The notes beneath the pieces are model-generated. The model saw only the letters and a list, made by a program, of their open reading frames with translations, was not told where the DNA came from and did no database searches. From Pratylenchus scribneri (lineage: Eukaryota > Nematoda > Chromadorea > Rhabditida > Pratylenchidae), in the NCBI GenBank assembly GCA_030063045.1, contig JAQSEB010000073.1, forward strand, positions 186,001-250,000: a stretch of 64,000 bases of DNA. Direction: 5' to 3'. The translations under genes and the position numbers were made by a program. Positions 54,401-64,000 of the stretch are shown one piece after another (within the stretch, counting starts at the first letter, position 1; each line of letters starts with the position of its first letter).

Positions 54401-56270
54401 TGAATTTCTAAACAATAGCCCCAAAATTCAATTATGCCTAGGGTATATTTGACATGTTTTAGTTCAGGATTTGAATTTTTTGAAATTCTTTTAATAGAAT
54501 CATATTCTCCATCAAAAAATACAGTCCTATATTTTTTATTTTGTTAATATACCCTCATATTGATTTTTTATGAATTTCTAAACAATAGCCCCAAAATTCA
54601 ATTATGCCTAGGGTATATTTGACATGTTTTAGTTCAGGATTTGAATTTTTTGAAATTCTTTTAATAGAATCATATTCTACATCAAAAAATACAGTCCTAT
54701 ATTTTTTATTTTGTTAATATACCCTCATATTGATTTTTTATGAATTTCTAAACAATAGCCCCAAAATTCAATTATGCCTAGGGTATATTTGACTTGTTTT
54801 AGTTCAGGATTTGAATTTTTTGAAATTCTTTTAATAGAATCATATTCTCCATCAAAAAATACAGTCCTATATTTTTTATTTTGTTAATATACCATCATAT
54901 TGATTTTATATGAATTTCTAAACAATGGCCCCAAAATTCAATTATGCCTAGGGTATATTTGACATGTTTTAGTTCAGGATTTGAATTTTTTGAAATTCTT
55001 TTAATAGAATCATATTCTCCATCAAAAAATACAGTCCTATATTTTTTATTTTGTTAATATACCATCATATTGATTTTATATGAATTTCTAAACAATGGCC
55101 CCAAAATTCAATTATGCCTAGGGTATATTTGACATGTTTTAGTTCAGGATTTTAATTTTTTGAAATTCTTTTAATAGAATCATATTCTCCATCAAAAAAT
55201 ACAGTCCTATATTTTTTATTTTGTTAATATACCATCATATTGATTTTATATGAATTTCTAAACAATGGCCCCAAAATTCAATTATGCCTAGGGTATATTT
55301 GACATGTTTTAGTTCAGGATTTGAATTTTTTGAAATTCTTTTAATAGAATCATATTCTCCATCAAAAAATACAGTCCTATATTTTTTATTTTGTTAATAT
55401 ACCCTCATATTGATTTTTTATGAATTTCTAAACAATAGCCCCAAAATTCAATTATGCCTAGGGTATATTTGACATGTTTTAGTTCAGAATTTGAATTTTT
55501 TGAAATTCTTTTAATAGAATCATATTCTCCATCAAAAAATACAGTCCTATATTTTTTATTTTGTTAATATACCCTCATATTGATTTTTTATGAATTTCTA
55601 AACAATAGCCCCAAAATTCAATTATGCCTAGGGTATATTTGACATGTTTTAGTTCAGGATTTGAATTTTTTGAAATTCTTTTAATAGAATCATATTCTCC
55701 ATCAAAAAATACAGTCCTATATTTTTTATTTTGTTAATATACCCTCATATTGATTTTTTATGAATTTCTAAACAATAGCCCCAAAATTCAATTATGCCTA
55801 GGGTATATTTGACATGTTTTAGTTCAGGATTTGAATTTTTTGAAATTCTTTTAATAGAATCATATTCTCCATCAAAAAATACAGTCCTATATTTTTTATT
55901 TTGTTAATATACCCTCATATTGATTTTTTATGAATTTCTAAACAATAGCCCCAAAATTCAATTATGCCTAGGGTATATTTGACTTGTTTTAGTTCAGGAT
56001 TTGAATTTTTTGAAATTCTTTTAATAGAATCATATTTTCCATCAAAAAATACAGTCCTATATTTTTTATTTTGTTAATATACCCTCATATTGATTTTTTA
56101 TGAATTTCTAAACAATAGCCCCAAAATTCAATTATGCCTAGGGTATATTTGACTTGTTTTAGTTCAGGATTTGAATTTTTTGAAATTCTTTTAATAGAAT
56201 CATATTCTCCATCAAAAAATACAGTCCTATATTTTTTATTTTGTTAATATACCATCATATTGATTTTATA
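51420..56270 (+). repeat. Duplication in A block, 17 then 18 monomers
   Basis: ATTCTACATC (51781 and 54671 blocks) and GGATTTTAATTT (52261 and 55151 blocks) are 2,890 bp apart (17 x 170). ATATTTTCC (52971 and 56031 blocks) is 3,060 apart (18 x 170), so one monomer was gained or lost between these markers. ACCATC subtype positions agree through about 53.24 kb and 56.27 kb. Confidence 0.87.
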
Positions 56271-58399
56271 TGAATTTCTAAACAATGGCCCCAAAATTCA
56301 ATTATGCCTAGGGTATATTTGACATGTTTTAGTTCAGGATTTGAATTTTTTGAAATTCTTTTAATAGAATCATATTCTCCATCAAAAAATACAGTCCTAT
56401 ATTTTTTATTTTGTTAATATACCATCATATTGATTTTATATGAATTTCTAAACAATGGCCCCAAAATTCAATTATGCCTAGGGTATATTTGACATGTTTT
56501 AGTTCAGGATTTGAATTTTTTGAAATTCTTTTAATAGAATCATATTCTCCATCAAAAAATACAGTCCTATATTTTTTATTTTGTTAATATACCCTCATAT
56601 TGATTTTTTATGAATTTCTAAACAATAGCCCCAAAATTCAATTATGCCTAGGGTATATTTGACATGTTTTAGTTCAGGATTTGAATTTTTTGAAATTCTT
56701 TTAATAGAATCATATTCTCCATCAAAAAATACAGTCCTATATTTTTTATTTTGTTAATATACCCTCATATTGATTTTTTATGAATTTCTAAACAATAGCC
56801 CCAAAATTCAATTATGCCTAGGGTATATTTGACATGTTTTAGTTCAGGATTTGAATTTTTTGAAATTCTTTTAATAGAATCATATTCTCCATCAAAAAAT
56901 ACAGTCCTATATTTTTTATTTTGTTAATATACCCTCATATTGATTTTTTATGAATTTCTAAACAATAGCCCCAAAATTCAATTATGCCTAGGGTATATTT
57001 GACATGTTTTAGTTCAGGATTTGAATTTTTTGAAATTCTTTTAATAGAATCATATTCTCCATCAAAAAATACAGTCCTATATTTTTTATTTTGTTAATAT
57101 ACCCTCATATTGATTTTTTATGAATTTCTAAACAATAGCCCCAAAATTTAATTATGCCTAGGGTATATTTGACATGTTTTAGTTCAGGATTTGAATTTTT
57201 TGAAATTCTTTTAATAGAATCATATTCTCCATCAAAAAATACAGTCCTATATTTTTTATTTTGTTAATATACCATCATATTGATTTTATATGAATTTCTA
57301 AACAATGGCCCCAAAATTCAATTATGCCTAGGGTATATTTGACATGTTTTAGTTCAGGATTTGAATTTTTTGAAATTCTTTTAATAGAATCATATTCTCC
57401 ATCAAAAAATACAGTCCTATATTTTTTATTTTGTTAATATACCCTCATATTGATTTTTTATGAATTTCTAAACAATAGCCCCAAAATTCAATTATGCCTA
57501 GGGTATATTTGACTTGTTTTAGTTCAGGATTTGAATTTTTTGAAATTCTTTTAATAGAATCATATTTTCCATCAAAAAATACAGTCCTATATTTTTTATT
57601 TTGTTAATATACCCTCATATTGATTTTTTATGAATTTCTAAACAATAGCCCCAAAATTCAATTATGCCTAGGGTATATTTGACTTGTTTTAGTCCAGGAT
57701 TTGAATTTTTTGAAATTCTTTTAATAGAATCATATTCTCCATCAAAAAATACAGTCCTATATTTTTTATTTTGTTAATATACCATCATATTGATTTTATA
57801 TGAATTTCTAAACAATGGCCCCAAAATTCAATTATGCCTAGGGTATATTTGACATGTTTTAGTTCAGGATTTGAATTTTTTGAAATTCTTTTAATAGAAT
57901 CATATTCTCCATCAAAAAATACAGTCCTATATTTTTTATTTTGTTAATATACCATCATATTGATTTTATATGAATTTCTAAACAATGGCCCCAAAATTCA
58001 ATTATGCCTAGGGTATATTTGACATGTTTTAGTTCAGGATTTGAATTTTTTGAAATTCTTTTAATAGAATCATATTCTCCATCAAAAAATACAGTCCTAT
58101 ATTTTTTATTTTGTTAATATACCCTCATATTGATTTTTTATGAATTTCTAAACAATAGCCCCAAAATTCAATTATGCCTAGGGTATATTTGACATGTTTT
58201 AGTTCAGGATTTGAATTTTTTGAAATTCTTTTAATAGAATCATATTCTCCATCAAAAAATACAGTCCTATATTTTTTATTTTGTTAATATACCCTCATAT
58301 TGATTTTTTATGAATTTCTAAACAATAGCCCCAAAATTCAATTATGCCTAGGGTATATTTGACATGTTTTAGTTCAGGATTTGAATTTTTTGAAATTCT

Positions 58400-61300
58400 T
58401 TTAATAGAATCATATTCTCCATCAAAAAATACAGTCCTATATTTTTTATTTTGTTAATATACCCTCATATTGATTTTTTATGAATTTCTAAACAATAGCC
58501 CCAAAATTCAATTATGCCTAAGGTATATTTGACATGTTTTAGTTCAGGATTTGAATTTTTTGAAATTCTTTTAATAGAATCATATTCTCCATCAAAAAAT
58601 ACAGTCCTATATTTTTTATTTTGTTAATATACCCTCATATTGATTTTTTATGAATTTCTAAACAATAGCCCCAAAATTCAATTATGCCTAGGGTATATTT
58701 GACATGTTTTAGTTCAGGATTTGAATTTTTTGAAATTCTTTTAATAGAATCATATTCTCCATCAAAAAATACAGTCCTATATTTTTTATTTTGTTAATAT
58801 ACCCTCATATTGATTTTTTATGAATTTCTAAACAATAGCCCCAAAATTCAATTATGCCTAGGGTATATTTGACTTGTTTTAGTTCAGGATTTGAATTTTT
58901 TGAAATTCTTTTAATAGAATCATATTCTCCATCAAAAAATACAGTCCTATATTTTTTATTTTGTTAATATACCCTCATATTGATTTTTTATGAATTTCTA
59001 AACAATAGCCCCAAAATTCAATTATGCCTTGGGTATATTTGACTTGTTTTAGTTCAGGATTTGAATTTTTTGAAATTCTTTTAATAGAATCATATTCTCC
59101 ATCAAAAAATACAGTCCTATATTTTTTATTTTGTTAATATACCATCATATTGATTTTATATGAATTTCTAAACAATGGCCCCAAAATTCAATTATGCCTA
59201 GGGTATATTTGACATGTTTTAGTTCAGGATTTGAATTTTTTGAAATTCTTTTAATAGAATCATATTCTCCATCAAAAAATACAGTCCTATATTTTTTATT
59301 TTGTTAATATACCATCATATTGATTTTATATGAATTTCTAAACAATGGCCCCAAAATTCAATTATGCCTAGGGTATATTTGACATGTTTTAGTTCAGGAT
59401 TTGAATTTTTTGAAATTCTTTTAATAGAATCATATTCTCCATCAAAAAATACATTCCTATATTTTTTATTTTGTTAATATACCCTCATATTGATTTTTTA
59501 TGAATTTCTAAACAATAGCCCCAAAATTCAATTATGCCTAGGGTATATTTGACATGTTTTAGTTCAGGATTTGAATTTTTTGAAATTCTTTTAATAGAAT
59601 CATATTCTCCATCAAAAAATACAGTCCTATATTTTTTATTTTGTTAATATACCCTCATATTGATTTTTTATGAATTTCTAAACAATAGCCCCAAAATTCA
59701 ATTATGCCTAGGGTATATTTGACATGTTTTAGTTCAGGATTTGAATTTTTTGAAATTCTTTTAATAGAATCATATTCTCCATCAAAAAATACAGTCCTAT
59801 ATTTTTTATTTTGTTAATATACCCTCATATTGATTTTTTATGAATTTCTAAACAATAGCCCCAAAATTCAATTATGCCTAGGGTATATTTGACATGTTTT
59901 AGTTCAGGATTTGAATTTTTTGAAATTCTTTTAATAGAATCATATTCTCCATCAAAAAATACAGTCCTATATTTTTTATTTTGTTAATATACCCTCATAT
60001 TGATTTTTTATGAATTTCTAAACAATAGCCCCAAAATTCAATTATGCCTAGGGTATATTTGACATGTTTTAGTTCAGGATTTGAATTTTTTGAAATTCTT
60101 TTAATAGAATCATATTCTCCATCAAAAAATACAGTCCTATATTTTTTATTTTGTTAATATACCCTCATATTGATTTTTTATGAATTTCTAAACAATAGCC
60201 CCAAAATTCAATTATGCCTAGGGTATATTTGACATGTTTTAGTTCAGGATTTGAATTTTTTGAAATTCTTTTAATAGAATCATATTCTCCATCAAAAAAT
60301 ACAGTCCTATATTTTTTATTTTGTTAATATACCCTCATATTGATTTTTTATGAATTTCTAAACAATAGCCCCAAAATTCAATTATGCCTAGGGTATATTT
60401 GACATGTTTTAGTTCAGGATTTGAATTTTTTGAAATTCTTTTAATAGAATCATATTCTCCATCAAAAAATACAGTCCTATATTTTTTATTTTGTTAATAT
60501 ACCATCATATTGATTTTATATGAATTTCTAAACAATGGCCCCAAAATTCAATTATGCCTAGGGTATATTTGACATGTTTTAGTTCAGGATTTGAATTTTT
60601 TGAAATTCTTTTAATAGAATCATATTCTCCATCAAAAAATACAGTCCTATATTTTTTATTTTGTTAATATACCCTCATATTGATTTTTTATGAATTTCTA
60701 AACAATAGCCCCAAAATTCAATTATGCCTAAGGTATATTTGACATGTTTTAGTTCAGGATTTGAATTTTTTGAAATTCTTTTAATAGAATCATATTCTCC
60801 ATCAAAAAATACAGTCCTATATTTTTTATTTTGTTAATATACCCTCATATTGATTTTTTATGAATTTCTAAACAATAGCCCCAAAATTCAATTATGCCTA
60901 GGGTATATTTGACATGTTTTAGTTCAGGATTTGAATTTTTTGAAATTCTTTTAATAGAATCATATTCTCCATCAAAAAATACAGTCCTATATTTTTTATT
61001 TTGTTAATATACCCTCATATTGATTTTTTATGAATTTCTAAACAATAGCCCCAAAATTCAATTATGCCTAGGGTATATTTGACTTGTTTTAGTTCAGGAT
61101 TTGAATTTTTTGAAATTCTTTTAATAGAATCATATTCTCCATCAAAAAATACAGTCCTATATTTTTTATTTTGTTAATATACCCTCATATTGATTTTTTA
61201 TGAATTTCTAAACAATAGCCCCAAAATTCAATTATGCCTAGGGTATATTTGACTTGTTTTAGTTCAGGATTTGAATTTTTTGAAATTCTTTTAATAGAAT

Positions 61301-61910
61301 CATATTCTCCATCAAAAAATACAGTCCTATATTTTTTATTTTGTTAATATACCATCATATTGATTTTATATGAATTTCTAAACAATGGCCCCAAAATTCA
61401 ATTATGCCTAGGGTATATTTGACATGTTTTAGTTCAGGATTTGAATTTTTTGAAATTCTTTTAATAGAATCATATTCTCCATCAAAAAATACAGTCCTAT
61501 ATTTTTTATTTTGTTAATATACCATCATATTGATTTTATATGAATTTCTAAACAATGGCCCAAAATTCAATTATGCCTAGGGTATATTTGACATGTTTTA
61601 GTTCAGGATTTGAATTTTTTGAAATTCTTTTAATAGAATCATATTCTCCATCAAAAAATACAGTCCTATATTTTTTATTTTGTTAATATACCCTCATATT
61701 GATTTTTTATGAATTTCTAAACAATAGCCCCAAAATTCAATTATGCCTAGGGTATATTTGACATGTTTTAGTTCAGGATTTGAATTTTTTGAAATTCTTT
61801 TAATAGAATCATATTCTCCATCAAAAAATACAGTCCTATATTTTTTATTTTGTTAATATACCCTCATATTGATTTTTTATGAATTTCTAAACAATAGCCC
61901 CAAAATTCAA
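58400..61910 (+). repeat. Tandem duplication, 13 A monomers, offset 2,210
   Basis: The private CCTAAGGTATATT variant at about 58521 and 60731, and paired ACCATC subtypes at 59141/61351 and 59311/61521, are all 2,210 bp apart. The right copy then shows the 1-bp deletion at about 61560. The left copy has CATTCCTAT near 59453. Confidence 0.85.
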
Positions 61911-64000
61911 TTATGCCTAGGGTATATTTGACTTGTTTTAGTTCAGGATTTGAATTTTTTGAAATTCTTTTAATAGAATCATATTCTCCATCAAAAAATA
62001 CAGTCCTATATTTTTTATTTTGTTAATATACCCTCATATTGATTTTTTATGAATTTCTAAACAATAGCCCCAAAATTCAATTATGCCTAGGGTATATTTG
62101 ACATGTTTTAGTTCAGGATTTGAATTTTTTGAAATTCTTTTAATAGAATCATATTCTCCATCAAAAAATACAGTCCTATATTTTTTATTTTGTTAATATA
62201 CCCTCATATTGATTTTTTATGAATTTCTAAACAATAGCCCCAAAATTCAATTATGCCTAGGGTATATTTGACATGTTTTAGTTCAGGATTTGAATTTTTT
62301 GAAATTCTTTTAATAGAATCATATTCTCCATCAAAAAATACAGTCCTATATTTTTTATTTTGTTAATATACCCTCATATTGATTTTTTATGAATTTCTAA
62401 ACAATAGCCCCAAAATTCAATTATGCCTAGGGTATATTTGACATGTTTTAGTTCAGGATTTGAATTTTTTGAAATTCTTTTAATAGAATCATATTCTCCA
62501 TCAAAAAATACAGTCCTATATTTTTTATTTTGTTAATATACCCTCATATTGATTTTTTATGAATTTCTAAACAATAGCCCCAAAATTCAATTATGCCTAG
62601 GGTATATTTGACATGTTTTAGTTCAGGATTTGAATTTTTTGAAATTCTTTTAATAGAATCATATTCTCCATCAAAAAATACAGTCCTATATTTTTTATTT
62701 TGTTAATATACCCTCATATTGATTTTTTATGAATTTCTAAACAATAGCCCCAAAATTCAATTATGCCTAGGGTATATTTGACATGTTTTAGTTCAGGATT
62801 TGAATTTTTTGAAATTCTTTTAATAGAATCATATTCTCCATCAAAAAATACAGTCCTATATTTTTTATTTTGTTAATATACCCTCATATTGATTTTTTAT
62901 GAATTTCTAAACAATAGCCCCAAAATTCAATTATGCCTAGGGTATATTTGACATGTTTTAGTTCAGGATTTGAATTTTTTGAAATTCTTTTAATAGAATC
63001 ATATTCTCCATCAAAAAATACAGTCCTATATTTTTTATTTTGTTAATATACCCTCATATTGATTTTTTATGAATTTCTAAACAATAGCCCCAAAATTCAA
63101 TTATGCCTAGGGTATATTTGACATGTTTTAGTTCAGGATTTGAATTTTTTGAAATTCTTTTAATAGAATCATATTCTCCATCAAAAAATACAGTCCTATA
63201 TTTTTTATTTTGTTAATATACCCTCATATTGATTTTTTATGAATTTCTAAACAATAGCCCCAAAATTCAATTATGCCTAGGGTATATTTGACTTGTTTTA
63301 GTTCAGGATTTGAATTTTTTGAAATTCTTTTAATAGAATCATATTCTCCATCAAAAAATACAGTCCTATATTTTTTATTTTGTTAATATACCCTCATATT
63401 GATTTTTTATGAATTTCTAAACAATAGCCCCAAAATTCAATTATGCCTAGGGTATATTTGACTTGTTTTAGTTCAGGATTTGAATTTTTTGAAATTCTTT
63501 TAATAGAATCATATTCTCCATCAAAAAATACAGTCCTATATTTTTTATTTTGTTAATATACCCTCATATTGATTTTTTATGAATTTCTAAACAATAGCCC
63601 CAAAATTCAATTATGCCTAGGGTATATTTGACATGTTTTAGTTCAGGATTTGAATTTTTTGAAATTCTTTTAATAGAATCATATTCTACATCAAAAAATA
63701 CAGTCCTATATTTTTTATTTTGTTAATATACCCTCATATTGATTTTTTATGAATTTCTAAACAATAGCCCCAAAATTCAATTATGCCTAGGGTATATTTG
63801 ACATGTTTTAGTTCAGGATTTGAATTTTTTGAAATTCTTTTAATAGAATCATATTCTCCATCAAAAAATACAGTCCTATATTTTTTATTTTGTTAATATA
63901 CCCTCATATTGATTTTTTATGAATTTCTAAACAATAGCCCCAAAATTCAATTATGCCTAGGGTATATTTGACTTGTTTTAGTTCAGGATTTGAATTTTTT

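Larger units (their letters stand above)
1..64000. repeat. Satellite DNA array, 169-171 bp unit, about 375 copies
   Basis: The entire window is a head-to-tail array. The anchor GTCCTATAT falls at 1, 171, 341, 511 and 681 (period 170), and the CCATCAAAAAATAC anchor falls at 44102, 44273 and 44444 (period 171). Every unit carries a near-invariant core running from GCCCCAAAATTCAATTATG through CCTAGGGTATAT and TTTTAGTTCAGGATTTGAA. All copies have the same orientation, so there are no inversions. Base composition is about 24% GC. No interspersed unique DNA or mobile element was found and neither array edge lies in the window. Unit length near a nucleosome plus linker and strong AT bias are typical of eukaryotic centromeric or heterochromatic satellites; that placement is inference. 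The family is not one I can name. Confidence 0.98.
50391..64000 (+). repeat. Pure type A block, 170-bp register, about 80 monomers
   Basis: From the junction to the window end every unit is type A with GAAATTC, at exactly 170 bp except one 169-bp unit that lost a C at about 61557-61562 (GGCCCAAAA). Two subtypes alternate: ACCATCATATTGATTTTATATG with AATGGCC, and ACCCTCATATTGATTTTTTATG with AATAGCC. After 61.52 kb only the second occurs, and those last 14 or so units differ almost only at GAC(A/T)TG. No B or C units, no CpG and no gene. Confidence 0.93.

Noticed and set aside
1..64000. CRISPR array
   Set aside because: Period is 170 bp and the whole unit is conserved; there are no short repeats separated by unique spacers and no cas genes.
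1..64000. CENP-B box
   Set aside because: The canonical box needs CG dinucleotides; A and B units have none, and the CCGG of C units lies in an unrelated context.
1..64000. Human-type alpha satellite, because of the 171-bp period
   Set aside because: Only the length agrees. The sequence is about 24% GC and I see none of the alphoid motifs I know.
1..64000. Transposon or LTR-derived array
   Set aside because: No terminal repeats, target-site duplications, transposase or reverse-transcriptase frames were seen; all units are in one orientation.
1..64000. rRNA, tRNA or other structured RNA genes
   Set aside because: No sequence outside the monomer exists in the window, and the monomer shows no tRNA cloverleaf or rRNA motif.
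1..64000. Whole window as an assembly artefact
   Set aside because: Private variants, exact offset changes and class blocks are what real satellite evolution leaves. Local copy-number errors remain possible and cannot be judged without reads.

Overview
The whole 64 kb window is one uninterrupted tandem satellite array. I find no unique sequence, no convincing protein-coding gene, no RNA gene, no transposon and no array boundary: the first and last bases both lie inside repeat units, so the array continues past both ends. The unit is 169-171 bp and about 24% GC (41 G+C counted in the 170-bp unit at 1-170), giving roughly 375 head-to-tail copies, all in the same orientation. An AT-rich, nucleosome-sized satellite this long suggests eukaryotic heterochromatin such as a centromere, pericentromere or subtelomere. 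I do not recognise the family and cannot name the organism.

Three main monomer classes share a conserved core of roughly 110 bp, which contains an AvrII-type CCTAGG palindrome, and differ in a compact variable box. Type A (170 bp) has CAGTCCTATA followed by TTTTATTTTGTTAATATA. Type B (171 bp, with 169- and 170-bp forms) has CAAGCCTATC followed by TTTTTTTAGATTTTTAAAA. Type C (171 bp, 24 copies) has ACCGGCATATC and carries the only CpG seen in the window.

Layout: 1-37.4 kb is a mosaic in which runs of A alternate with A/B and B/C stretches. The order of its first 13 kb recurs between 18.5 and 32 kb at offsets of 18.5-21.3 kb, so there is a very long higher-order repeat edited by small indels and gains or losses of whole monomers. 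From 37.4 to 50.39 kb the array is almost pure B in a strict 171-bp register. From 50.39 kb to the end it is pure A at 170 bp. Smaller tandem duplications of 3 to 14 or more monomers are nested throughout and can be traced by private point variants.

The open frames are a by-product of the repeat: 171 is 57 codons, so consecutive B units can stay open on the minus strand, up to 342 codons. In the B block, only 2 of the 10 private substitutions I located are synonymous in that frame and one is nonsense, which argues against selection on a protein. The most interesting material is the monomer-class architecture, the nested higher-order repeats with traceable history, the sharp B-to-A switch, and the per-monomer dyad symmetries.
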